The translations under genes were made by a program, and so were the position numbers. The notes below the pieces were generated by a model. It did not search any database, was not told the origin of the DNA, and saw nothing but the letters and a program-made list of their open reading frames with translations. A stretch of DNA of 64,000 nucleotides from Robertmurraya andreesenii (lineage in GTDB: Bacteria > Bacillota > Bacilli > Bacillales > Cytobacillaceae). Shown here one piece after another: positions 16,000 through 24,205 of the stretch (position 1 is its first letter; every line of letters starts with the position of its first letter). Where the stretch lies: positions 50,122-114,121 of the forward strand of contig NZ_JAUSTU010000014.1 of assembly GCF_030813005.1 (NCBI RefSeq), read 5' to 3'.

Positions 16000-16321
16000 T
16001 CAATGATAACCTCCAGTATTTTTGAGAATATGCGCTATTTGATTTTGAAACAAATAGCGCACCATCCTCATCACTACTAGAGCTTATTTTTCTTCTAATA
16101 CATTTTATCATCCATGAAATGATGTAATTAGTATGATTGTTTACAGGTGTTTTGTAGAAACCTATAGAAAAAAATGTCTCCTCTGAAACCGTGTGGTTGG
16201 AAGAAATATATTGAATCTCAATCTTCCAAATCCACAATAGGTGGATGAACATGAGAAATAGTCCACCATAGATGGAGTACATCGCTGAAAGACTTATAAA
16301 ATCTAATAAGGACTCGATCAT
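15989..16321 (-). CDS. mifM: MifM-like translation-arrest leader peptide
   Basis: The 110-residue product starts at ATG 16321 (AGAGGTGA just upstream). An earlier in-frame GTG lacks a site and would overlap the promoter. It has an N-terminal membrane segment (about 12-32, YGGLFLMFIHLLWIW) and then a C-terminal part containing IISWMIKCIRRK (67-78) followed by SSSSDEDGAL (80-89). This order, a hydrophobic IxxW element and an acidic patch, is what I recall for the arrest sequence of Bacillus subtilis MifM. MifM stalls its ribosome unless its membrane segment is inserted and so induces YqjG. It is encoded directly upstream of, and overlapping, a YidC gene. An 11-bp hairpin begins where the arrested ribosome would sit. 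Confidence 0.8.
   Translation of the reverse strand: MIESLLDFISLSAMYSIYGGLFLMFIHLLWIWKIEIQYISSNHTVSEETFFSIGFYKTPVNNHTNYIISWMIKCIRRKISSSSDEDGALFVSKSNSAYSQKYWRLSLNEC
16031..16061 (-). promoter_or_regulatory. Hairpin inside the leader reading frame, ahead of yidC
   Basis: A perfect 11-bp inverted repeat TGCGCTATTTG / CAAATAGCGCA with a 9-base loop. On the mRNA its 5' arm starts about 3 bases after the DED codons of the leader peptide and its 3' arm ends about 16 bases before the yidC Shine-Dalgarno. A ribosome stalled at the acidic patch would keep it open. I do not see it pairing with the Shine-Dalgarno itself. Confidence 0.65.
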
Positions 16322-16354
16322 AAATTCACCTCTATTTAAGGAGCAACATCTAAC

Positions 16355-16383
16355 AGTATAAGAGCAGAAAGCGGGAAATGCAA
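16355..16383 (-). promoter_or_regulatory. Promoter of the mifM-yidC unit
   Basis: On the minus strand TTGCAT (16378-16383) and TATACT (16355-16360) are 17 bases apart, about 30 bases before the leader peptide start. Confidence 0.6.
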
Positions 16384-16468
16384 TGGTAGTTGTTATACGA
16401 TAGAGATGAAGAAAGGATTCAAAGAATTTTGTTGGCATGACTCGCACCATGGCGTGAGCTTTTCCGTC

Positions 16469-16500
16469 AAAAAAAGAGCCACCATTGAAAATGATGACTC
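16469..16500 (-). terminator. Terminator of bioY
   Basis: On the minus strand an 11-bp stem with two G-U pairs (GAGTCATCATT / AATGGTGGCTC) and a 3-base loop is followed by seven Ts. Confidence 0.82.
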
Positions 16501-16506
16501 TCTTTA

Positions 16507-17079
16507 CTAGGCAGATTGGTTAAGATTGGATGAGAATAGAAGGTTCGCAGATATTAAGCGGTTTCTTACAATGATGCCAATCCAGGAAGCGAGTAGAGCT
16601 TTAATGACACCGACGATAAGAAATGGGGTAAATCCACTTGCCATAGCAGCAGTCCATGTCAAATCAAGCGAAATTTGTAGCCAAATCGTTCCAAATGATA
16701 GGGTGATGAACATCCCAATAATATTAGCAATAATCGCATTAATCATGGTAAATCCGAGTTTTTCCATATAAAATCCGATCACAAAGGCCGCCGGAATAAA
16801 TCCGACTAAAAATCCGCCAGTGGGACCAACAAGCTTGGATATTCCAGCGGAAAACTCTGCAAAAACGGGTACTCCTGCAGACCCAATGGCTAAATATAAG
16901 AGGACCGAGATCGTTCCGTAACGAGAGCCTAGAATGGTTGCAGCTAGACCGATTGCTAATGTCTGTCCAGTTATTGGAATAAGCGGAAGCGGAATGGTTA
17001 ACTGGGCCATCACACCAATAATGGCCGCAAAAAGGGCGGTTATGATCATGGATCTAAGTTTGATTTGTTCCTTATTCAT
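16507..17079 (-). CDS. bioY: Biotin transporter substrate-binding subunit BioY
   Basis: A 190-residue integral membrane protein with about six membrane segments. It is the biotin-binding S component of an ECF-type vitamin transporter. The family signatures PLPLIPITGQTLAIGLAA and LLYLAIGSAGVPVFAEF are clear. It is a single-gene unit and would share the housekeeping ECF energy module encoded elsewhere. Upstream lie a good sigma-A promoter and a probable BirA operator, so it should be repressed when biotin is plentiful. The ATG has AAAGGAG 9 bases upstream. Confidence 0.93.
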   Translation of the reverse strand: MNKEQIKLRSMIITALFAAIIGVMAQLTIPLPLIPITGQTLAIGLAATILGSRYGTISVLLYLAIGSAGVPVFAEFSAGISKLVGPTGGFLVGFIPAAFVIGFYMEKLGFTMINAIIANIIGMFITLSFGTIWLQISLDLTWTAAMASGFTPFLIVGVIKALLASWIGIIVRNRLISANLLFSSNLNQSA

Positions 17080-17097
17080 TTTGTATGCTCCTTTCTA

Positions 17098-17128
17098 ATG
17101 TCAACTTGTTTTATTGATTGGTTTACAT
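17098..17128 (-). promoter_or_regulatory. Probable BirA (biotin repressor) operator
   Basis: On the minus strand ATGTAAACC, 13 bases, AGTTGACAT: the half-sites match in 7 of 9 positions as an inverted repeat and resemble the BirA box type TTGTTAACC. It lies just downstream of the -10 of bioY. Confidence 0.6.
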
Positions 17129-17134
17129 ATAAAG

Positions 17135-17163
17135 AATATAAATTCTTCAGAAAAATATGTCAA
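17135..17163 (-). promoter_or_regulatory. Sigma-A promoter of bioY
   Basis: Minus strand TTGACA (17158-17163), 17-base spacer, TATATT (17135-17140). Confidence 0.78.
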
Positions 17164-17273
17164 CAGTAAAATGGACATTACCCTCATTTTTTTCTAATAT
17201 CATTGGAAAACAATAGCAAAGTGCTTATTGATAGTGGTAATATTCATAATAAATAGGTGAGGGGGAAAGATGG

Positions 17274-18179
17274 ATGAATACGAATTTTGAAGAAATTATT
17301 GATTTATCAGCGATTGGTAAACATAATCCAATCAAAAATAACGACATTTTTAGACTGGCATTAGCTGAAAATCTCCCATCAGCAAACACGGACGAGCAGA
17401 AGGTGCTGTTCATCGGGATCGATTTTCAAAATGATTTTTTGGAAAATGGAGAGCTGGCCGTTCCTAATTCCCATAAGGATGTGGAGAACACACTTCGATT
17501 TTTATATGCGAATTTGGAGAAGATTACTACAATAGCGATATCGCTTGACACCCATAATGCACAGCAAATTTTCCATCCAAGCTGGTGGGTCGACCAAGAT
17601 GGAAATCATCCGGAGCCGTATACGATCATTTCTGAGGAGGATATTAGAGCTGGAAAGTGGAGTGCAGTTGAAAGACAAGAGGAAAGCTTAGAATACGTTC
17701 ATCAATTAGAACAGCAGGGAAGAATGAAGCTTTGTATTTGGCCGTTCCATTGCATTGAAGGCACATTTGGGGCTGCTTTGGAAGGACAATTTTCCAATAT
17801 GATTCATTTTCACTCCATTGCTAGAAAGTCTCCGATATACAAAATTGTTAAAGGGAAGGATCCCCTTAGTGAGATGTACGGAATCATTAAGCCGGAATAC
17901 GATAAAAATAACTATGTAAATAATGAGCTGCTCCAAATGATGAAGGGGTATGACAAAATCATCATGGCGGGTGAAGCCAAATCCCATTGTGTGTTGGAAT
18001 CATTGAGGCAGATACTGGAGCATTTCCAGGATGATGTTGATTTCACGTCAAGAATTTACTTACTTGATGATTGCATGAGCTCTATTCCAGGCTTTGAGGA
18101 AGGAACGGAAACAAGCTTAAAGAATTTTAAAAATTCCTATCATATTAATATCGTAAGCTCAAAGGAGCTAACCTTATAA
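17274..18179 (+). CDS. Nicotinamidase-like cysteine hydrolase
   Basis: A 301-residue isochorismatase-superfamily hydrolase. The probable catalytic triad is visible: Asp in IDFQNDF (about 50), Lys in YKIVKGKD and Cys in AKSHCVLES. Metal ligands are likely Asp/His in SLDTHN. The gene is followed by pncB and nadE, so the natural reaction is nicotinamide to nicotinate, step one of NAD salvage. It is longer than typical nicotinamidases (about 180-215 residues), with an N-terminal extension of some 40 residues and insertions. For that reason I do not give the symbol pncA. The ATG at 17274 has GAGGGGGA 7 bases before; another ATG four bases earlier is in a different frame. Confidence 0.82.
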   Translation: MNTNFEEIIDLSAIGKHNPIKNNDIFRLALAENLPSANTDEQKVLFIGIDFQNDFLENGELAVPNSHKDVENTLRFLYANLEKITTIAISLDTHNAQQIFHPSWWVDQDGNHPEPYTIISEEDIRAGKWSAVERQEESLEYVHQLEQQGRMKLCIWPFHCIEGTFGAALEGQFSNMIHFHSIARKSPIYKIVKGKDPLSEMYGIIKPEYDKNNYVNNELLQMMKGYDKIIMAGEAKSHCVLESLRQILEHFQDDVDFTSRIYLLDDCMSSIPGFEEGTETSLKNFKNSYHINIVSSKELTL

Positions 18180-18215
18180 TTCAGGATCAATATTTGAGGA
18201 AAGAAGGACTGATGG

Positions 18216-19682
18216 ATGATGCATCACTATCAGGATGATAGTTTAACGTTACACACAGATCTATACCAAATCAATATGGCGGAAACCTATTGGGAGGATG
18301 GTGTCCACAATCGGAAAGCTGTGTTTGAAGTTTATTTTCGCAAGCTTCCCTTTGGGAACGGCTTTGCTATTTTTGCGGGCCTGGAGCGTGTGATCGAATA
18401 TATTAAGGACTTTCGGTTTACAGAAACGGATCTGGATTATCTACGGAATGAAGCTGGCTTTAAGGAGGACTTCCTCCAGTATTTAAAGACGTTGCGCTTT
18501 ACAGGGAATATCCGTTCCATGGTTGAGGGTGAAGTCGTTTTTGGAAATGAGCCATTGATCAGAGTTGAGGCACCGCTGGCAGAGGCCCAGTTAGTGGAAA
18601 CAGCTATCCTAAACATTGTGAATTACCAAACATTGATCGCCACTAAAGCGGCACGGATCAAGCATATCGTTGGCGATGAGATAGCAATGGAATTTGGCAC
18701 AAGAAGAGCACATGAAATGGATGCTGCCATCTGGGGGACACGGGCTGCTTTTATCGGTGGCTTTAATTCGACTTCCAATGTTCGAGCTGGAAAAAAGTTT
18801 GGCATCCCCGTGTCTGGAACCCATGCTCATTCCTTGATTCAAGCCTATAAGGATGAATACATAGCTTTTCACAAATACGCAAGACGTCATAAAAATTGTG
18901 TATTTCTTGTTGATACCTATGATACTTTGAGATCGGGCGTACCTAATGCGATTAGAGTCGCAAAGGAACTTGGCGACAAAATCAATTTCATCGGAATCCG
19001 CCTAGATAGTGGTGACTTGGCTTATCTCTCTAAAAAGGCAAGGAAAATGCTTGACGACGCAGGATTTCGTGAGGCAAAAATCGTGGCCTCGAATGATTTG
19101 GATGAATATACAATCATGAATTTAAAGGCCCAGGGGGCGCAGATTGATACTTGGGGGATCGGGACCAAGCTCATCACGGCCTATGATCAGGCTGCGCTTG
19201 GAGCCGTCTACAAGCTTGCTTCGATTGAAGATGAAAATGGAGAAATGGTGGACACGATAAAAATAAGCGGAAACCCTGAAAAGGTTTCAACCCCCGGCTT
19301 GAAGAGGGTCTATCGAATTATTAATAAGGCCAATCACAAGTCTGAAGGAGACTATATTACCTTAGATGATGAAAATCCACAGGAAGAAGAACGGCTGAAG
19401 ATGTTCCATCCCGTTCACACCTATGTAAGCAAATTTGTGACCAATTTTGAAGCGAAGGAGCTTCATAAGGATATTTTTGTTGATGGTAGGCTAGTATATG
19501 ATTCTCCGTCCATAATGGAGATGCAATCATATGCCAAGGAAAATTTGGAGCTTCTTTGGGATGAATACAAACGAACACTAAATCCAGAGGAATACCCAGT
19601 GGATCTAAGTCAAAAATGCTGGGACAACAAAATTAGGAATATCCAAGAGGTCCAGAAAAAATTAAAGAAGAATGGCTTCTAA
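18216..19682 (+). CDS. pncB: Nicotinate phosphoribosyltransferase
   Basis: A 488-residue enzyme that joins nicotinate and PRPP to make nicotinate mononucleotide, using ATP. The type II nicotinate PRTase motifs are present: LTDLYQINMAETYW-like opening (LHTDLYQINMA), EFGTRRAHEMDAA, GTHAHSLIQ and the phosphate-binding region IRLDSGDLAYLSKKAR. The length is normal for the Gram-positive form. It starts 37 bases after the nicotinamidase-like gene, with GAAAGAAGGA before ATG 18216, and is followed 17 bases later by nadE. The three form a salvage operon. Confidence 0.95.
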   Translation: MMHHYQDDSLTLHTDLYQINMAETYWEDGVHNRKAVFEVYFRKLPFGNGFAIFAGLERVIEYIKDFRFTETDLDYLRNEAGFKEDFLQYLKTLRFTGNIRSMVEGEVVFGNEPLIRVEAPLAEAQLVETAILNIVNYQTLIATKAARIKHIVGDEIAMEFGTRRAHEMDAAIWGTRAAFIGGFNSTSNVRAGKKFGIPVSGTHAHSLIQAYKDEYIAFHKYARRHKNCVFLVDTYDTLRSGVPNAIRVAKELGDKINFIGIRLDSGDLAYLSKKARKMLDDAGFREAKIVASNDLDEYTIMNLKAQGAQIDTWGIGTKLITAYDQAALGAVYKLASIEDENGEMVDTIKISGNPEKVSTPGLKRVYRIINKANHKSEGDYITLDDENPQEEERLKMFHPVHTYVSKFVTNFEAKELHKDIFVDGRLVYDSPSIMEMQSYAKENLELLWDEYKRTLNPEEYPVDLSQKCWDNKIRNIQEVQKKLKKNGF

Positions 19683-19699
19683 AAAGGAGGTAATTTCTT

Positions 19700-20521
19700 T
19701 TGGCATTGCAGGAACAGATTATTTCGGAATTATTTGTTAAGCCTAGTATCAACCCAAAGGAAGAAATACGAAAACGTGTGGATTTCCTGAAGGAATATGC
19801 CAGAAAAACAAAAGCCAAGGGTTATGTGCTGGGGATTAGCGGTGGTCAGGATTCCACCCTAGCTGGGCGACTAGCACAGATTGCGGTGGAAGAACTGCGC
19901 GCAGAGGGCTATGAAGCGAAGTTCATCGCTGTTCGGCTTCCCTATGGGACGCAGAAGGATGAAGAGGATGCAAAGAAAGCCCTTAAATTTATACAGGCTG
20001 ATGAATCCTATATATTTAATGTAAAAGAAGCGGTCGATGCGGTGAAGCGAGAATATGATCATGTTATGGATGGGGAAGAGCTTCGGGATTACCATAAAGG
20101 CAATGTAAAGGCCCGTATGAGAATGATTGCCCAGTATGCCATTGGTGGGATGCATAATCTTCTTGTGATCGGGACGGATCATGCCGCAGAGGCTGTGACT
20201 GGATTTTATACAAAATATGGAGATGGGGGAGCTGATGTTGTTCCGTTAACGGGCCTTACGAAAAGGCAGGGAAAGGCACTTTTGAAGGAGCTGAATGCGG
20301 AGGAAAGTCTTTATCTAAAGGTACCTACAGCGGATTTGTTGGATCAAGCACCAGGACAGGCCGATGAAACAGAGCTGGGGATAACCTATGATGAGCTGGA
20401 TGACTATTTAGAAGGAAAAAAGGTATCGCCTGAGATTGCTGAGAAAATTGAAAAACGCTATCTCGTTTCCAAGCATAAACGACATGTACCAGCCTCGATG
20501 TTTGATGATTGGTGGAAATAA
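19700..20521 (+). CDS. nadE: NH3-dependent NAD synthetase
   Basis: A 273-residue NadE, the last step of NAD synthesis: it amidates deaminated NAD with ammonia and ATP. The PP-loop SGGQDSTLAGRLAQ (about 46-59), the GTDHAAEAVTGFYTKYGDG segment and the C-terminal KHKRHVP loop are all there. There is no glutaminase domain, so ammonia is the donor, as in Bacillus subtilis. The start is TTG 19700 with a full AAAGGAGG 9 bases before. A strong terminator follows directly. Confidence 0.96.
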   Translation: MALQEQIISELFVKPSINPKEEIRKRVDFLKEYARKTKAKGYVLGISGGQDSTLAGRLAQIAVEELRAEGYEAKFIAVRLPYGTQKDEEDAKKALKFIQADESYIFNVKEAVDAVKREYDHVMDGEELRDYHKGNVKARMRMIAQYAIGGMHNLLVIGTDHAAEAVTGFYTKYGDGGADVVPLTGLTKRQGKALLKELNAEESLYLKVPTADLLDQAPGQADETELGITYDELDDYLEGKKVSPEIAEKIEKRYLVSKHKRHVPASMFDDWWK

Positions 20522-20525
20522 AAGG

Positions 20526-20552
20526 AAAGGGACTCGTTTTTCGAGTCCCTTT
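20526..20552. terminator. Terminator after nadE
   Basis: Perfect 11-bp stem AAAGGGACTCG / CGAGTCCCTTT with a T5 loop; lies between convergent nadE and pflA. Confidence 0.85.
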
Positions 20553-20594
20553 GTTCATCCACTTTCCCAATATAGTCGGGCACCAAACATAAAA

Positions 20595-21329
20595 TTACGA
20601 GAGTTTTTCCGTTAAAATCCTCTGAGCTAAAGCGGTTGCTTCCTCACTCGGTGGTTGAATATCCTTTAGCGGATATTCCAAGCCAAGCGCTTCCCATTTG
20701 TATACTCCAAGCTGGTGATAGGGGAGGATCTCCACCTTTTGAACATTTTTGAGCGTACTGATAAATTCGCCAAGCTTACGTAGGTCGGCTTCATCATCTG
20801 TAACAGTTGGTACTAACACATGGCGAATCCAAACAGGCACATTTTGGTCTGATAGATATTGGGCAAATTCGATGATGTGATCATTTGCCATTCCAGTCAG
20901 ATTTTTATGCTTTTTCCGGTCGATATGCTTTAAATCAAGTAAAATCAAATCGGTATATTGCAGTAGTTCTTTTAAATTCTGCTGAAACTGTTCGGCATGG
21001 GAATAGCAGCCCCCAGATGAATCAATTGTGGTATGAATACCAAGTTTTTTACATTCCTTAAATAATTCAATAAGGAAGGGGATTTGCAGCAGTGGTTCAC
21101 CACCTGATACCGTAATTCCGCCCCCTGATGCTTCAATGAAAGGAAGATAGGATTTAAGATCGTCGATGATTTCGGAAACAGACATTTGCTTACCGATTCC
21201 AATTTCCCAAGTGTCCGCATTATGGCAAAATTGACAGCGCAATAGGCATCCTTGAGTAAAAATGACGTAGCGAATCCCAGGCCCATCTACCGTACCAAAG
21301 GTTTCGATTGAGTGAATGTTTCCGTTCAT
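20595..21329 (-). CDS. pflA: Pyruvate formate-lyase activating enzyme
   Basis: A 244-residue radical SAM enzyme. The cluster-binding CLLRCQFCHN (CxxxCxxC, about 29-38), the GGGITVSGGEPLLQ SAM-binding segment and the LLDLKHID strand are clear. It reduces SAM on its [4Fe-4S] cluster to make the glycyl radical in PflB, whose gene lies upstream on the same strand. The two genes are 249 bases apart, and that gap holds a 176-bp folded repeat. PflA may therefore be expressed at a different level from PflB. The ATG has AAAGGAGAT 7 bases before it. Confidence 0.95.
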   Translation of the reverse strand: MNGNIHSIETFGTVDGPGIRYVIFTQGCLLRCQFCHNADTWEIGIGKQMSVSEIIDDLKSYLPFIEASGGGITVSGGEPLLQIPFLIELFKECKKLGIHTTIDSSGGCYSHAEQFQQNLKELLQYTDLILLDLKHIDRKKHKNLTGMANDHIIEFAQYLSDQNVPVWIRHVLVPTVTDDEADLRKLGEFISTLKNVQKVEILPYHQLGVYKWEALGLEYPLKDIQPPSEEATALAQRILTEKLS

Positions 21330-21405
21330 GATGCTATCTCCTTTCAGGTGAGGGAGAGGGGAGGATTCCTCCCCTCAAATTTTGATTTTCTTATAATATA
21401 AGAAA

Positions 21406-21581
21406 GTATAAATTTCGACTTTGAGAACTGTCTAGCTCCAGCGCCTATCGCCTATCAAACTTCGGGTCTCCTCCCTACGATAAGTCATCATCGAATCGCT
21501 ATCGCTCTTCGTGATTCCTTTATCTCAGTCGAAGCCCCTCCAGTTTGTACGGCGATGAGCAAGGCGCTTGCGCTTTTCTTA
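21406..21581 (+). repeat. 176-bp folded dispersed repeat, copy 2
   Basis: This copy matches 4303-4478 along its whole length, with only scattered substitutions. Its last three bases are the pflB stop codon (read on the minus strand). As in copy 1 the end pairs TCCAGCGCCT with AAGGCGCT and an inner stem pairs ATCATCGAA with TTCGTGAT. In the pfl transcript it would fold between pflB and pflA and could attenuate or protect the message. Confidence 0.85.
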
Positions 21582-23804
21582 TAATGAACCATGGAAGGTT
21601 CTATTGATAACATCGAGCTGCTGTTCTTTTGTAAGCTTGATGAAGTTAACTGCGTATCCAGAGACACGAATCGTTAATTGTGGATATTCCTCTGGATGCT
21701 CCATAGCGTCTAATAATGTTTCCTTGTTCAACACGTTAACATTTAAGTGATGTCCTTGTTTCACAGCATAGCCATCCAAAATGCTGACTAAGTTTTGAAC
21801 ACGAACCTCATCTTCTTTACCTAATGCCTTTGGTACGATGGAGAAGGTGTTTGAAATACCATCCATTGCGTAGGCATAAGGTAATTTGGCTACAGATGTT
21901 AGGGAAGCAAGTGTACCCTTTGTATCACGGCCGTGCATTGGGTTTGCTCCTGGTGCAAATGGTTCGCCAGCACGGCGGCCATCAGGAGTATTTCCTGTTT
22001 TCTTACCATACACGACGTTTGAAGTGATGGTTAGGATGGACATTGTATGAACAGAGTTACGATAGGTTGGGTGCTTACGAAGCTTTTTCATGAAGCTTTC
22101 CACAAGCTCAACCGCAATGCTGTCCACACGGTCATCATTGTTCCCGTATTTAGGGAAGTCACCTTCTACCTCAAAATCAACCGCTAAGCCGTTTTCGTCG
22201 CGAATTGGTTTAACCTTTGCATATTTAATCGCACTTAAGGAGTCGGCAACCACACTTAGTCCTGCAATTCCTGTTGCCATCGTACGAAGAATTTTCGTAT
22301 CATGTAGTGCCATTTCGATGCTCTCATAGCTATATTTGTCATGCATATAATGGATGATATTCAAAGTGTTAATGTAAAGGCCTGCAAGCCATTCCATTGT
22401 CTTATCAAATTTCTCCATCACTTCATCGTAGTTAAGGACATCAGAAGTAATAGGGGCATAAGCTGGTCCGACCTGAACTTTGTGTTTTTCATCCACATTG
22501 CCGTTAATGGCATATAGAAGTGCCTTCGCAAGGTTCGCACGTGCACCGAAGAATTGCATTTGCTTTCCGATTTCCATAGCGGATACACAGCAAGCAATTC
22601 CGTAATCATCGCCGTACTCAGGGCGCATGATATCATCATTTTCGTATTGAATCGCACTTGTATCGATGGAAATCTTCGCACAGAATTTCTTAAAGTTCTC
22701 TGGAAGGCGAGTTGACCAAAGAACCGTTAAGTTTGGTTCTGGAGCTGGACCAAGATTTCTCAATGTGTGTAAGAATCGGAATGAGTTCTTAGTCACTAGC
22801 GGACGACCATCATTTGCAATCCCACCGATGGACTCAGTTACCCATGTAGGGTCTCCACTGTATAGCTCGTTATATTCATTTGTGCGAGCGAATTTCACAA
22901 GGCGAAGCTTCATTACGAAATGGTCGACAATTTCTTGAACTTCCTTCTCTGTTAATACTCCATTTTGTAGGTCTCTTTCAATATAAATATCAAGGAAGGT
23001 AGAGATTCGACCTAAGCTCATTGCCGCACCATTTTGTTGTTTAACGGCAGCTAGATAGGCGAAATAGAGCCATTGGAATGCTTCAAGGGTATTATTAGCA
23101 GGCTTAGAAATATCAAAGCCATAGCTTAATGCCATTTCTTTTAGCTCTTTTAGAGCACGGTACTGCTCGCTCATTTCCTCTCTTAATCTGATCACATCTT
23201 CGGTCATAATAGAAGACGTAGCTGCAAAATCCTTTTGCTTTTCCTGCATGAGGAAGTCGACACCGTAAAGCGCCACGCGACGGTAGTCACCGATAATGCG
23301 GCCGCGTCCATAAGCATCTGGAAGTCCAGTGATGATTCCTACGTGACGAGCTTTTCTCATTTCTTCTGTATAAGCATCAAAAACTCCTTGGTTATGAGTT
23401 TTGCGATATTCAGTAAACGTTTTTTCAACCTCTTTATTTAATTCGAATCCATATTCAGCTAGAGATTGTTTCGCCATTCTGACGCCACCAAAAATTTGCA
23501 AAGAGCGTTTGAATGGTTTGTCAGTTTGGAAACCAACGACTTTTTCCAAGTCTTTGTCTAGGTAACCAGGACCATGTGAAGTAATGGTTGAAACAATTTC
23601 AGTATCCATATCAAGAACGCCACCATTTTCACGCTCCTGCTTTGATAAATCCATCACTTGCTCCCAAAGCTTGGTTGTTGCTTCAGTAGGACCTTCTAGA
23701 AAGGTATCGTTTCCTTCATAAAGAGAATAGTTTCTTAAAATAAAGTCACGAACATTCACTTCTTTTTGCCAAACACCTGATGAAAAACCTTTCCATTGTT
23801 CCAT
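21579..23804 (-). CDS. pflB: Pyruvate formate-lyase (formate C-acetyltransferase)
   Basis: A 741-residue glycyl radical enzyme that splits pyruvate with CoA into acetyl-CoA and formate without oxygen. The two active-site cysteines are adjacent in GIACCVSAM, and the radical glycine is in RVSGYAVNF about 25 residues from the end (Gly716). DGRRAGEPFAPGANP and the substrate region around ARTNEYNELYSGDP are typical. Its promoter has a TGTGA-N6-TCACA Fnr site centred at -41.5, so it should be turned on without oxygen. The formate made could feed the selenocysteine formate dehydrogenase at 51.2 kb. Confidence 0.97.
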   Translation of the reverse strand: MEQWKGFSSGVWQKEVNVRDFILRNYSLYEGNDTFLEGPTEATTKLWEQVMDLSKQERENGGVLDMDTEIVSTITSHGPGYLDKDLEKVVGFQTDKPFKRSLQIFGGVRMAKQSLAEYGFELNKEVEKTFTEYRKTHNQGVFDAYTEEMRKARHVGIITGLPDAYGRGRIIGDYRRVALYGVDFLMQEKQKDFAATSSIMTEDVIRLREEMSEQYRALKELKEMALSYGFDISKPANNTLEAFQWLYFAYLAAVKQQNGAAMSLGRISTFLDIYIERDLQNGVLTEKEVQEIVDHFVMKLRLVKFARTNEYNELYSGDPTWVTESIGGIANDGRPLVTKNSFRFLHTLRNLGPAPEPNLTVLWSTRLPENFKKFCAKISIDTSAIQYENDDIMRPEYGDDYGIACCVSAMEIGKQMQFFGARANLAKALLYAINGNVDEKHKVQVGPAYAPITSDVLNYDEVMEKFDKTMEWLAGLYINTLNIIHYMHDKYSYESIEMALHDTKILRTMATGIAGLSVVADSLSAIKYAKVKPIRDENGLAVDFEVEGDFPKYGNNDDRVDSIAVELVESFMKKLRKHPTYRNSVHTMSILTITSNVVYGKKTGNTPDGRRAGEPFAPGANPMHGRDTKGTLASLTSVAKLPYAYAMDGISNTFSIVPKALGKEDEVRVQNLVSILDGYAVKQGHHLNVNVLNKETLLDAMEHPEEYPQLTIRVSGYAVNFIKLTKEQQLDVINRTFHGSL

Positions 23805-23857
23805 GATAGAACACCTCTTATTATTATTTTTGTCTATACAACAGTTAGTACACTAAT

Positions 23858-23863
23858 ACTATA
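23858..23863 (-). promoter_or_regulatory. -10 element of the pflBA promoter
   Basis: TATAGT on the minus strand. A transcript start seven bases downstream (about 23851) would put the Fnr site exactly at -41.5. No good -35 is present, as is usual for class II activated promoters. Confidence 0.6.
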
Positions 23864-23884
23864 ATTTGAGTGTAACAGATTTCA

Positions 23885-23900
23885 TGTGAAAAAAATCACA
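23885..23900. promoter_or_regulatory. Fnr binding site upstream of pflB
   Basis: TGTGAAAAAAATCACA is a perfect TGTGA-N6-TCACA palindrome, the Fnr/Crp consensus of Bacillus. Distance to the -10 fits a class II activator. Confidence 0.82.
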
Positions 23901-24190
23901 TGTTATAATATTTTTTGTGAAATTATTATGAACTCTAATTAAATTGGGTATTTCGGGGTGGGTCATTTTCCGTTCTTAATAAAACTGTACTATAACTTTT
24001 TCTAGAGAATCACAAACTGTTATATAGGGAAATTTCAATATCTATTAACATCATTGTAATAGTAATAAATCATTAATACTAGAGGAAAAAATAGAAGTTT
24101 TAATGAAAACATAATTTAACAGTAAAAAATGTATAATGTAGATCAAACCATTCATGAACGAGATTCGTCGAATAGACAGAAGCAACAAAT
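23901..24190. other. AT-rich gap between pflB and the sigma-factor gene
   Basis: No open frame with a ribosome binding site and no stable hairpin was seen here. It must hold the promoter of the ECF sigma operon, but I could not place a convincing -35/-10 pair. Confidence 0.5.
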
Positions 24191-24205
24191 AGGGGGCAAT
24201 TTGGT

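Noticed and set aside
16322..16450. A longer form of the MifM-like leader starting near 16450.
   Set aside because: The extra 43 residues cross the predicted promoter and have no binding site; the start at 16321 has AGAGGTGA and gives a normal membrane anchor.
21568..21750. Short plus-strand frame partly inside the second 176-bp repeat.
   Set aside because: It lacks a start signal and opposes the pflB C-terminal coding region.
24120..24205. An autoregulated ECF promoter (TGAAC...CGTC) before the sigma gene.
   Set aside because: TGAAC and CGTC occur at 24155-24170 but only about six bases apart, far short of the usual 16-17.
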